Shown: piece after piece, positions 1 to 6,449 of the stretch | Layout: each line of letters opens with the position of its first letter | How positions within the stretch are numbered: position 1 is the stretch's first letter | NCBI GenBank assembly: GCA_964463605.1 | Contig: CAYXBZ010000022.1 | Location: forward strand, 1 to 14,137 | Source: DAOLOF01 sp964463605 | Lineage (GTDB): Bacteria > Patescibacteriota > Microgenomatia > UBA1400 > PJMF01 | Reading direction: 5' to 3' | DNA length: 14,137 bases | The notes under the pieces: generated by a model | What the model saw: the letters and a program-made list of their open reading frames with translations, nothing else | Databases searched by the model: none | Told to the model about the DNA's origin: nothing | Translations under genes and position numbers: made by a program

Positions 1-82
1 ATTAAGGGTTCGCCACGGTGCGGGAAAACCGCGCGCCGGGCGGCGAGAGACAGATCGCCAGTAATGGTTTCATGATCTCAGA
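1..82 (+). other. Non-16S sequence abutting the 16S 3' segment; possible intron or intervening-sequence tail
   Basis: Recognisable 16S begins abruptly near position 83, at the equivalent of E. coli ~1396. The bases that should precede it (the conserved CGGGCCTTGTAC run) are absent. The 82 nt present are GC-rich and self-complementary: GCGG/CCGC around a GAAAA loop, and GGCGA/TCGCC around 41-60. The string TGCGGGAAAACC at 19-30 resembles the P element of group I introns. However, too little sequence follows it for a full P4-P9 core, so group I identity is not established. Alternatives are another kind of intervening sequence, a rearranged rRNA gene, or an assembly break. No protein-coding signal was seen. 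Confidence 0.4.
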
Positions 83-238
83 ACACTGCCCGTCAAGCCA
101 GCAAAGTCAGCAGCGCCCGAAGCGGGAGACCTTAACTCTTCTTTTGATGAGAAAGGCCCTTCTACGGTGAGGTTGGCGATGAGGACTAAGTCGTAACAAG
201 GTATCCGTACTGGAAGGTGCGGATGGATCACCTCCTTT
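83..238 (+). rRNA. rrs: 16S ribosomal RNA, 3' terminal segment (partial)
   Basis: The segment runs from ACACTGCCCGTC (helix 28/44 start, E. coli ~1396-1407) through helix 44 and GTAACAAGGTATCC at 193-206. It then passes GGAAGGTGCGGATGGATCA (helix 45) to the anti-Shine-Dalgarno CCTCC at 231-235. The mature 3' end should fall near 238. The length of ~156 nt compares with 147 nt for E. coli 1396-1542. T at the equivalent of position 1400 is a deviation from the usual C. The anti-SD can fold with the AAGGAG just downstream (232-237 with 241-246), a common pre-rRNA arrangement. Everything upstream of helix 28 is missing or displaced, and no other rRNA gene follows in the window. Confidence 0.93.
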
Positions 239-240
239 CT

Positions 241-275
241 AAGGAGATTGGTAGGGGCACACGACCCCCTTCTCC
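241..275 (+). other. Pre-16S 3' trailer hairpin
   Basis: Directly after the 16S 3' end, GGAG (243-246) and GGGG (254-257) can pair with CTCC (272-275) and CCCC (265-268), forming an interrupted stem around CACACGA. This is the place where processing stems lie in rRNA transcripts. The pairing is read by eye and competes with the anti-SD/AAGGAG hairpin. Confidence 0.35.
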
Positions 276-305
276 AGGCCCGCAGCAATGCAGGCGAAAC
301 AAAAT

Positions 306-339
306 CCTACAGACGTCAAAAGTCTATAGGTCGATTTTT
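306..339 (+). terminator. Terminator-like hairpin after 16S
   Basis: CCTACAGAC (306-314) pairs with GTCTATAGG (322-330), with one C/A mismatch and a 7-nt loop. It is followed by TCGATTTTT. This looks like an intrinsic terminator, or at least a trailer stem, ending the 16S transcript ~100 nt after the gene. It would fit a 16S gene transcribed without a 23S partner. The stem is only moderately GC-rich, so termination strength is uncertain. Confidence 0.45.
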
Positions 340-644
340 ATCACCGTGTTTGTATCACATAAGCATAACTAAGACTGTCTCTTTTGTTTTGGTTTTAACT
401 TAAAAAGTTAAACCATATCATCAAACTTATTCAAAAATATAATTGTTTGAATCATAAGTTTTGAACCACAAGCTCCTCAAATATTATCCTACATTTAAAT
501 CTATCAAAAGATATATTTATATATCTTTATATATTGGTATTGTGCAACCGATGCTTATTAACATCTCAAACAATATCACTTGAATCTATCTTAATCAATC
601 AATATATTACTCTCTATATCAATCCTTTTGCTTTTTTCTTCATT
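340..644. other. Gene-free AT-rich stretch with strong hairpins
   Basis: No convincing coding frame, tRNA or rRNA is visible here. Three inverted repeats stand out. GGTTTTAACTT/AAGTTAAACC lies at 391-414 with a one-base bulge. A ~15-bp stem at 421-435 with 446-464 carries one bulged C. A perfect 10-bp AAAGATATAT/ATATATCTTT with a 2-nt loop lies at 507-528. In such AT-rich DNA some pairing is expected by chance, but the 421-464 stem is long. Function is unknown. Confidence 0.4.
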
Positions 645-671
645 TTGGCAGTCTTTGAACTATTCTGCTAA
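645..671. promoter_or_regulatory. Degenerate CIRCE-like inverted repeat upstream of clpB
   Basis: TTGGCAGTC-N9-TTCTGCTAA has the exact 9-9-9 geometry of the HrcA operator (TTAGCACTC-N9-GAGTGCTAA), with about 13 of 18 operator bases matching. Its own symmetry is TTrGCAG/CTGCTAA. It lies just upstream of the predicted clpB promoter. The nearby lon operator is much closer to consensus, so this one may be a weak or decayed HrcA site, or chance. Confidence 0.3.
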
Positions 672-679
672 AAAAACCC

Positions 680-708
680 TTCACAGAATTCAGTGAGAAA
701 GATAAAAT
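680..708 (+). promoter_or_regulatory. Predicted sigma70-type promoter for clpB, with internal palindrome
   Basis: TTCACA (680-685) and TAAAAT (703-708) are separated by exactly 17 nt, and each matches 5 of 6 consensus bases. Transcription would start near 715, giving clpB a leader of about 250 nt made up largely of the dispersed repeat. A 16-bp near-perfect palindrome, TCACAGAATTCAGTGA (681-696), sits between the -35 and -10 and could be an operator. Confidence 0.5.
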
Positions 709-726
709 AGAATGAAGTAATAAAAA

Positions 727-944
727 AATAAATTCGCAAATTAGTAATGATATTAGATATGAGCTCATTTCTGAGGGGTTTCACCCCTCAGCGTTTTGTC
801 TTGCTTTGCAAGATCAAAGCCTGCTCCCCTGTCGCTTACGGGGTATTAGACCCCGAAGCTCCACTAGGGGGGATCCCCCTAGACCCCCATTCTGATTTGT
901 TCCCCGTCCCGCTTAGCGGGACTACGGGGTATAATCAGAATTAA
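727..944 (+). repeat. Hairpin-rich dispersed repeat, copy 1 (short form)
   Basis: This copy shares with 7404-7683 an almost identical left arm (first ~77 nt, one substitution) and right arm (ATTCTGAT...TATAATCAGAATTAA). Five hairpins follow one another: CTGAGGGG/CCCCTCAG (771-791), CTTGC/GCAAG (800-812), CCCC/GGGG (826-843), CTAGGGGG/CCCCCTAG (864-882), and a long right-end stem ATTCTGAT/ATCAGAAT (889-941). The last encloses CCCC/GGGG and TCCCGC/GCGGGA. It sits between the predicted promoter and the clpB start. The first hairpin is followed by CGTTTT and could terminate transcription. The right end carries TATAAT (930-935). The 65-codon open frame inside it is not a credible gene. Confidence 0.85.
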
Positions 945-965
945 CAAACTAGCAATAAAAAAGAT

Positions 966-3524
966 ATGAATCTTGAGAAATTTACCACCAAATCAGCCGA
1001 AGCTATCCAAGAGTCACTTCAGTTGGCACTTAAATTACAACACGCAACCATTGAACCACTTCATCTACTTCAGGCTCTTCTCGCTCAAACTGATGGCATT
1101 GTTCCCTCACTTTTGCAAAAACTAGAGATTAGTTCTGACAATATTTCTAAACAAATCGATAGCGCACTTAACGATCTCCCCTCAGCCTCTCAAAACACTC
1201 AGCCCTATTTATCTTCAGAACTCAATAAAGTGATTAATCAGGCAGAGTCTGAAGCCGGTAAATTAAATGATGAGTTTATTAGCACCGAGCACTTATTTTT
1301 AGCTCTACTAGACCAGAATCAAATTCAGAAACTATTACATATTTCCAAAAAAGAAGTTAGTCAGGCTTTAGAGAAAGTAAGAGGGAATCAAAAAGTCACC
1401 GATCGTGATCCCGAAGGTAAATATCAAGCATTAGAAAAATATACTCAAGACATAACTCGATTAGCTCAGCAAGGAAAAATAGATCCCGTGATTGGAAGAG
1501 AGGAGGAAATTCGCCGCATTACTCAAATTCTTTCCCGAAGAACCAAGAATAACCCTGTGCTAGTGGGAGAACCAGGTACAGGGAAAACTGCCATTGTCGA
1601 AGGTCTTGCTAAAAAAATTATTGACGGTGATGTGCCGGATGCACTTAAGAGCAAACGAATTTTAAACCTACAGATCGGCACTTTGTTGGCCGGTGCTAAA
1701 TATCGCGGTGAGTTTGAAGATCGACTCAAAGCAGTTATTAAAGAAGTTGAAAAGTCAGATGGTCAAATTATTTTGTTTGTGGATGAACTACACACCATCG
1801 TGGGTGCAGGCGCTGCCGAAGGCAGCGCCGATGCAGGCAACATGCTCAAACCAGCTTTAGCTAGAGGTACATTGCGCATGATTGGTGCCACCACCATCAA
1901 AGAATATCGAAAATATATTGAAAAAGACGCTGCTCTAGAGCGACGCTTTCAACCAGTTCCAGTTGAAGAACCAAGCTTGGATGAAGCCATCTCCATTCTT
2001 AGAGGAATTAAAGATAAGTACGAGGCTCATCACGGAGTGCGCATTCGCGACGCTGCACTTGTGGCGGCCGCGCAGTTATCAAACCGCTACGTGAGTGATC
2101 GCTTTCTGCCAGATAAAGCTATTGACCTAATGGATGAAGCCGCGGCCGCCATTCGCATCGAGATTGATAGTAAGCCAGAAGAGATTGATTTGTTGGAGAA
2201 ACAAATTCGTCAGCTAGAGATTGAAAAGGAAGCTCTTAAAAAAGAAAAAGATGAGGCTAGCAAAAATAGACTCAAAGAAATCGAGGGGCAATTAGCGGAG
2301 TTAAAAGAAAGTCATCAGCAACTTAACCTCCGCTGGCAAAATGAGAAAAAGATCTTGGATGCAGTCAAAGAAGTTAACAAGGAGTTAGACAATCTTCGCG
2401 AGGAAGCTCAAAGAGCAGAACGAAATTATGATCTGCAAAAAGCAGCTGAGATTAACTACGGCCAAATTCCCAAACTAGAGAAAGAGCTTAAAGAAAAACA
2501 GAAAAAACTGGGCGAAATTCAGCAAGACAGCAAACTACTTAAAGAAGAGGTTGCGGCCGAAGACATTGCTCGAATAGTGGCCCGCTGGACAGGCATTCCC
2601 GTTGAAAAAATGTTGGAAACCGAGAAAGAGAAGCTGCTTAATTTAGAAGAGGAGTTAGCTAAACGAGTTATTGGACAAGAAGAAGCAATTAAAGCTGTCT
2701 CTAATGCTGTCAGACGTAATCGAGCTGGTATTGGAGAACCTAACCGTCCTATTGGTTCGTTCATTTTTTTGGGACCAACTGGTGTGGGTAAAACTGAGTT
2801 AGCCAAAACCTTAGCCTGGTATTTATTTGATGATCCCGACAAACTGATTCGCATCGATATGAGTGAATACATGGAAAAACATGCGGTGGCTCGCCTGATC
2901 GGCTCGCCACCTGGCTACGTGGGTTACGAGGAAGGTGGCCAACTTACCGAAGCCATCCGCAACCATCCATACAGCGTAATTTTGCTTGATGAAATCGAGA
3001 AGGCTCATGGCGAAGTGTTTAATGTACTTTTGCAAGTGTTGGATGATGGTCGTCTCACCGACTCTAAAGGTCGTACCGTAGACTTCAAGAACTCAGTTAT
3101 CATCATGACTTCCAATTTAGGTAGCGATCTGATTGCCCAGCATGCTGGAGACAAGGAAAAACAAGAAGCAGCAGTTTTACAGGCGTTGAAAACTGAGTTT
3201 AGGCCTGAGTTTCTTAATCGGGTTGATGACGTCATCATCTTTCAACCTTTAACCAAAGATCAAATCAGAGAAATTGTTAAACTGCAGATAAAAGAACTCA
3301 ACAAGCAAGTGGCAGCTGAAGATATTGAATTAGAACTTAGCGATACTGCTATTGACCACTTTGCTGAGGCTGGCTTTGATCCTGTTTATGGAGCTAGACC
3401 GCTCAAAAGGCTAATGCAGAAGGAGATTCTTGATGTTTTGGCGATGAAGCTGGTGAGAGAAGAGATTAAACCTCACAGCAAGATCAAGATTGACTGGGAT
3501 GGCAAAAGAGTCGTGGTAGAGTAG
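966..3524 (+). CDS. clpB: ATP-dependent chaperone ClpB (Hsp100 disaggregase)
   Basis: ClpB is a hexameric cytosolic AAA+ machine that threads aggregated proteins through its pore together with DnaK/DnaJ. The protein has 852 residues (E. coli ClpB has 857). Visible in order are a Clp N-domain (1-~145) and AAA-1 with Walker A GEPGTGKT (201-208), Walker B VDE (272-274) and pore tyrosine Y246. A charged coiled-coil middle domain (~400-530) follows. AAA-2 has Walker A GPTGVGKT (603-610), Walker B LLDE (673-676), pore Y651, arginine finger R752 and sensor-2 GAR (809-811). The intact middle domain and the lack of a ClpP-docking loop argue for ClpB rather than ClpA/ClpC. The ATG has no clear Shine-Dalgarno sequence. 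A promoter lies at 680-708 and a weak CIRCE-like site at 645. A perfect 9-bp hairpin inside the gene (1809-1829) encodes the conserved GAGAAEGSADAGN motif. Confidence 0.97.
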   Translation: MNLEKFTTKSAEAIQESLQLALKLQHATIEPLHLLQALLAQTDGIVPSLLQKLEISSDNISKQIDSALNDLPSASQNTQPYLSSELNKVINQAESEAGKLNDEFISTEHLFLALLDQNQIQKLLHISKKEVSQALEKVRGNQKVTDRDPEGKYQALEKYTQDITRLAQQGKIDPVIGREEEIRRITQILSRRTKNNPVLVGEPGTGKTAIVEGLAKKIIDGDVPDALKSKRILNLQIGTLLAGAKYRGEFEDRLKAVIKEVEKSDGQIILFVDELHTIVGAGAAEGSADAGNMLKPALARGTLRMIGATTIKEYRKYIEKDAALERRFQPVPVEEPSLDEAISILRGIKDKYEAHHGVRIRDAALVAAAQLSNRYVSDRFLPDKAIDLMDEAAAAIRIEIDSKPEEIDLLEKQIRQLEIEKEALKKEKDEASKNRLKEIEGQLAELKESHQQLNLRWQNEKKILDAVKEVNKELDNLREEAQRAERNYDLQKAAEINYGQIPKLEKELKEKQKKLGEIQQDSKLLKEEVAAEDIARIVARWTGIPVEKMLETEKEKLLNLEEELAKRVIGQEEAIKAVSNAVRRNRAGIGEPNRPIGSFIFLGPTGVGKTELAKTLAWYLFDDPDKLIRIDMSEYMEKHAVARLIGSPPGYVGYEEGGQLTEAIRNHPYSVILLDEIEKAHGEVFNVLLQVLDDGRLTDSKGRTVDFKNSVIIMTSNLGSDLIAQHAGDKEKQEAAVLQALKTEFRPEFLNRVDDVIIFQPLTKDQIREIVKLQIKELNKQVAAEDIELELSDTAIDHFAEAGFDPVYGARPLKRLMQKEILDVLAMKLVREEIKPHSKIKIDWDGKRVVVE

Positions 3525-3541
3525 CGTAAACCAGCCTTGTA

Positions 3542-3550
3542 TGCTAAAAT
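3542..3550 (+). promoter_or_regulatory. Extended -10 promoter for tRNA-Ile
   Basis: TGCTAAAAT fits the extended -10 pattern TGnTATAAT, with its end 16 nt before the tRNA. No good -35 was found, as expected for this promoter class. Transcription would start near 3557, leaving a ~10-nt leader for RNase P to remove. Confidence 0.45.
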
Positions 3551-3566
3551 TACATTCTGTTATTTA

Positions 3567-3640
3567 GGGTGACTAGCTCAGGTGGTTAGAGCGCTATCCT
3601 GATAAGATAGAGGTCAATGGTTCGAGTCCATTGTCACCCA
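3567..3640 (+). tRNA. tRNA-Ile (anticodon GAT)
   Basis: The full cloverleaf can be drawn. The acceptor is GGGTGAC/GTCACCC, the D stem GCTC/GAGC, and the anticodon stem CTATC/GATAG with loop CTGATAA (anticodon GAT at 3601-3603). The T stem is AATGG/CCATT with loop TTCGAGT, and the discriminator is A at 3640. The next bases are CAG, so the CCA tail is not encoded and must be added by nucleotidyltransferase. In many bacteria tRNA-Ile(GAT) lies in the 16S-23S spacer. Here it stands alone between clpB and lon, 3.3 kb downstream of the 16S end. Confidence 0.96.
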
Positions 3641-3647
3641 CAGGTTC

Positions 3648-3717
3648 GCTTATGTCTGCTCGTCGCTTGCGGTGCTTCGCACCGAGGCTTCCTCGCAGAC
3701 ACAAGATCGCAATAAGC
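3648..3717 (+). repeat. Branched palindromic element behind tRNA-Ile
   Basis: An outer stem GCTTAT/ATAAGC (3648-3653 with 3712-3717) and GTCTGC/GCAGAC (3654-3659 with 3695-3700) encloses two neighbouring hairpins. These are GGTGC-TTC-GCACC (3671-3683) and GAGG-CTT-CCTC (3684-3694), together a three-way junction. The words CTGCTC, GTCGCTTrCGG and CAAGATC also occur in the dispersed repeats at 727 and 7404. It could be a related repeat, a tRNA trailer structure or a small RNA. The sequence does not decide between these. Confidence 0.5.
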
Positions 3718-3755
3718 ATCCCTCCCAAAAAGCCACAAAAACAACTCTTTTACAC

Positions 3756-3784
3756 TTGCCAATTAGCACTCTCACGTGTAGAAT
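3756..3784 (+). promoter_or_regulatory. Sigma70-type promoter of lon
   Basis: TTGCCA (3756-3761) and TAGAAT (3779-3784) are 17 nt apart, each matching 5 of 6 consensus bases. Transcription should start near 3791. The CIRCE operator covers the spacer and the -10, the classic arrangement for repression by blocking RNA polymerase. Confidence 0.75.
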
Positions 3785-3789
3785 GCTAA
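3763..3789. promoter_or_regulatory. CIRCE operator (HrcA binding site)
   Basis: TTAGCACTC-N9-GAATGCTAA matches the CIRCE consensus TTAGCACTC-N9-GAGTGCTAA at 17 of 18 positions with exact spacing. CIRCE is bound by the heat-shock repressor HrcA. Its overlap with the lon promoter predicts that lon is derepressed by heat or protein damage. The operator at lon instead of groE/dnaK recalls mycoplasmas, where CIRCE also controls lon and clpB. Confidence 0.9.
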
Positions 3790-3826
3790 TTCAATCAATT
3801 TAATTCAAAATGAATTAAATTTTGAA
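3790..3826 (+). promoter_or_regulatory. 5'-terminal hairpin of the lon transcript
   Basis: A perfect 10-bp stem AATTTAATTC/GAATTAAATT (3797-3806 with 3812-3821, 5-nt loop) is extended by TTCAA/TTGAA (3790-3794 with 3822-3826) across a 2-nt bulge. It begins at the predicted start site of the lon mRNA. It could protect the 5' end from decay or melt with temperature. It lies ~50 nt before the start codon, so it does not mask it directly. Confidence 0.4.
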
Positions 3827-3877
3827 TAAAAAGCAAAAAATCAGTTAAATTTATCACAAAATTACACAAAAACTCTT

Positions 3878-6409
3878 ATGGAAGACAAAGAAAAAAGCAA
3901 AAGTGCCAAGAATCAATCTCAAAAAATAAAGAAGGGTGATCTAGGATCGCTTTTAAAACAAGCAAAAGTCCAAGAAATTGCCAAAAGGGAAGAGGTGAAA
4001 AAAAAGCAAGACAAAAAAATTAAGAATAACCTTCCAACAAATAATTTTTCACTGCCAGTAATTCCTATTAGACAGGGCTTGCTCTTTCCTCATACCGAAA
4101 GCGTTATGACTTTTGGTCGTTCCTTCTCGGTAAAAGCCATCAAGAGTGCTGCCGAAAATCAAAAGTTGGTAGTTTTGGTTTCTCAAAAGAAATCTAGCAC
4201 TGATAATCCAACCATCGATGATCTTTATGATGTTGGAGTGTTAGCAGTAATCGAGCGAACATTAAAAACAGATGATAATCTGAGTGCCTTGGTTCGTGGA
4301 ATTGCTCGAGTAGAGATTATTAACTATCTTCAAGTTAAACCCTATTTCAAAGCTCAAATTTCTAAATTGGAGAATGAGCTTGATGAAGATCAGGAAGAAA
4401 TGGTGCTGGCTTCTCACTTAAAAAAAACTTTTCAAAAGATTGTTCAAATGGGAAAGCCTGTTGAGTTCTTGAGTTTTATTAAACTAATGAGCGGCATTGA
4501 TCCTAGCGAGATGACAGATCAAATTGCTGTCACACTCAATCTATCTACAGAAAATAAGCAAGATCTGCTTGAAACAATCAATGTCAAAGACAGAATGAAA
4601 AAGGTGCTCAAACACTTGAATCATGAGCTTAATATTATCGAAGTTGAGAAAGATGTTGTTCATAAAACTCAACAAAAGTTTGATAAACACATGCGTGAAA
4701 GTGTTTTAAGAGAGCGCTTAAAAACTATTCAAAAAGAACTTGGTGAGTATGAAGATAGTACCGATCTAGCTCAACAGTTTAAACAAAAATTAAGCAAAGC
4801 TTCCTTTCCAGTTGAAGTCAAAAAGAAGGTAAAAAAAGAGATCTCTCGTTTAGAGAGTATGTCACCCAACAATCCTGAAAGCAATTACGTTAGTACTTGG
4901 CTAGAAACCATGTTTGAGGTACCTTGGAAAAACAGCCCTTCTAAAGTGAGTTTGACTAAAGCAAAAAAGACACTTGATACAAGCCATTACGGACTTGAAG
5001 ATGTTAAAGAAAGAATTCTGGAGTACATCGCAGTATTGCAGCTTAAAAACAAACAACAATCCAAGTCCAAACAGAAAAAAGATGATAAAAAGGGTTTGCC
5101 AACTATTCTTTGTTTTGTTGGACCTCCGGGTGTTGGCAAAACTAGCATTGGACAAGCAATTGCTCAAGCACTTGATCGCAAGTTTACCAAGGTGTCACTG
5201 GGTGGAATTCGGGATGAAGCTGAGATTAGAGGTCACAGACGAACCTATGTTGGAGCCATGCCAGGAAGAATCATTAAGGGAATTATTGCAGCAAAAAGCA
5301 AAAACCCTGTTTTTATTCTTGATGAGATCGACAAGGTTGGCAAAGATTTTCGCGGAGATCCCTCGGCAGCATTGCTTGAAGTTCTTGATCCAGAGCAAAA
5401 TCATAGTTTTTCTGATCACTATCTTGATGTCGACTATGATCTGTCAGATGTCATCTTTATTACCACCGCCAATACTCTAGAAACAATCCCTCCTGCTTTA
5501 AAAGATCGACTCGAAATTATTCGTTATCCTGGATATACCTTTGACGAAAAATTTAACATTGCCAAAAACCATCTTCTGGAAAAGGTTCTTGAAAATAACG
5601 CTCTATCAAAAGAGCAGATGTCATTTACCAATGCTGGTTTGAAAAAGATCATCCAGCGCTACACAAAAGAGGCCGGAGTGAGAGAGTTAGAGAGAAAGTT
5701 GGGGAAAATTGCTCGCAAACTAGCAAAAGAGCTAGTTTCAAGCAACAAAACATCTAAAAGTGCTTCAAAAAGAATTAATCCTAAATTAGTCAGAGAGTTA
5801 CTAGGTCCTGAAGAGTTTGATCTGTCGATGGCTGAAGAAAGCAATCAAGTTGGAGTAGCTACTGGACTTGCCTGGACTCCCGTAGGCGGAGATATTTTAT
5901 TTGTAGAGACTGCCTTAGTTCCAGGAAAAGGAAAGATTTTATTAACCGGCAAACTTGGGGAGGTAATGCAAGAATCAGCTCAAGCAGCTTTAACTTTTGT
6001 TAAGTCTCATGCTGATGAGCTTAAGATTGACTCAAAACTGTTTGAAGAGACCAATATTCATATACATGTACCTGAAGGAGCTATTTCAAAAGATGGGCCT
6101 TCAGCCGGCATTGCTTTGGCCACCGCCATTGCTTCAGCTTTTACTAAGAAGCCTGTACCCAAAGATCTAGCAATGACCGGCGAAATTACTTTGAGAGGCA
6201 GAGTGTTGAGAATAGGCGGACTCAAGGAAAAAGCCATTGCCGCTCATTTAGCTGGCATCTCAAGAGTTATTATTCCTCAAGAAAATGAAAGAGACTTAGA
6301 AGAAATTCCCAAAGAAGTCAAACAAGATATCGAGTTTATTCCTGTATCTTTGGCCACAGAAGTGCTCAAGATAGCCTTTTCGCAAAAAAAGAGTAAGTCC
6401 AAGAAATAA
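3878..6409 (+). CDS. lon: ATP-dependent protease Lon (LonA type)
   Basis: Lon is a cytosolic hexameric AAA+ serine protease that degrades misfolded and some regulatory proteins. The protein has 843 residues (E. coli 784). A lysine-rich N-terminal extension (~1-55) precedes the LON substrate-binding domain (from ~57, VIPIRQGLLFPH). A helical region (~190-355) comes next, then the AAA+ module with Walker A GPPGVGKT (415-422) and Walker B LDEID (481-485). The protease domain follows (~650-830). Its catalytic serine S742 in KDGPSAG and lysine K785 in GGLKEK are 43 residues apart, as in E. coli S679/K722. The C-terminus ends in a short lysine-rich tail. There is no transmembrane pair, so it is not LonB. 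The ATG lacks a Shine-Dalgarno sequence. It is preceded by a strong promoter with a CIRCE operator and an mRNA 5' hairpin. Confidence 0.97.
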   Translation: MEDKEKSKSAKNQSQKIKKGDLGSLLKQAKVQEIAKREEVKKKQDKKIKNNLPTNNFSLPVIPIRQGLLFPHTESVMTFGRSFSVKAIKSAAENQKLVVLVSQKKSSTDNPTIDDLYDVGVLAVIERTLKTDDNLSALVRGIARVEIINYLQVKPYFKAQISKLENELDEDQEEMVLASHLKKTFQKIVQMGKPVEFLSFIKLMSGIDPSEMTDQIAVTLNLSTENKQDLLETINVKDRMKKVLKHLNHELNIIEVEKDVVHKTQQKFDKHMRESVLRERLKTIQKELGEYEDSTDLAQQFKQKLSKASFPVEVKKKVKKEISRLESMSPNNPESNYVSTWLETMFEVPWKNSPSKVSLTKAKKTLDTSHYGLEDVKERILEYIAVLQLKNKQQSKSKQKKDDKKGLPTILCFVGPPGVGKTSIGQAIAQALDRKFTKVSLGGIRDEAEIRGHRRTYVGAMPGRIIKGIIAAKSKNPVFILDEIDKVGKDFRGDPSAALLEVLDPEQNHSFSDHYLDVDYDLSDVIFITTANTLETIPPALKDRLEIIRYPGYTFDEKFNIAKNHLLEKVLENNALSKEQMSFTNAGLKKIIQRYTKEAGVRELERKLGKIARKLAKELVSSNKTSKSASKRINPKLVRELLGPEEFDLSMAEESNQVGVATGLAWTPVGGDILFVETALVPGKGKILLTGKLGEVMQESAQAALTFVKSHADELKIDSKLFEETNIHIHVPEGAISKDGPSAGIALATAIASAFTKKPVPKDLAMTGEITLRGRVLRIGGLKEKAIAAHLAGISRVIIPQENERDLEEIPKEVKQDIEFIPVSLATEVLKIAFSQKKSKSKK

Positions 6410-6434
6410 AATAAGTGCAATAATCAGCTGCTCT

Positions 6435-6443
6435 TGATACAAT
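6435..6443 (+). promoter_or_regulatory. Extended -10 promoter at the PEGA-protein start
   Basis: TGATACAAT matches TGnTATAAT at all but one position and ends only 6 nt before the ATG at 6450. Initiation at the usual distance would start the mRNA on or next to the A of the start codon, predicting a leaderless transcript. No Shine-Dalgarno sequence is present. Confidence 0.45.
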
Positions 6444-6449
6444 ACAGTC

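Noticed and set aside
12..20. GCCACGGTG as upstream 16S exon
   Set aside because: It matches a 9-nt string near E. coli 1370-1380, but the flanks do not, and about 22 conserved bases would be missing between it and position 83.
1..82. Firm call of a group I or group II intron
   Set aside because: One P-like string is present but no complete P7 pairing could be found, and no group II domain V was seen.
70..288. 72-codon minus-strand open frame over the 16S end
   Set aside because: It is antisense to clear 16S rRNA sequence and has no protein-like character.
747..944. 65-codon plus-strand open frame upstream of clpB
   Set aside because: It lies entirely within the hairpin repeat; copy 2 does not preserve the frame and the peptide has no recognisable features.
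1809..1829. Perfect 9-bp GC-rich hairpin inside clpB as an inserted palindrome
   Set aside because: The codons encode the conserved ClpB motif GAGAAEGSADAGN without any insertion, so codon choice explains it.
4974..5480. 168-codon plus-strand frame inside lon
   Set aside because: It overlaps the AAA+ module of lon in another frame, and lon is intact with all motifs.
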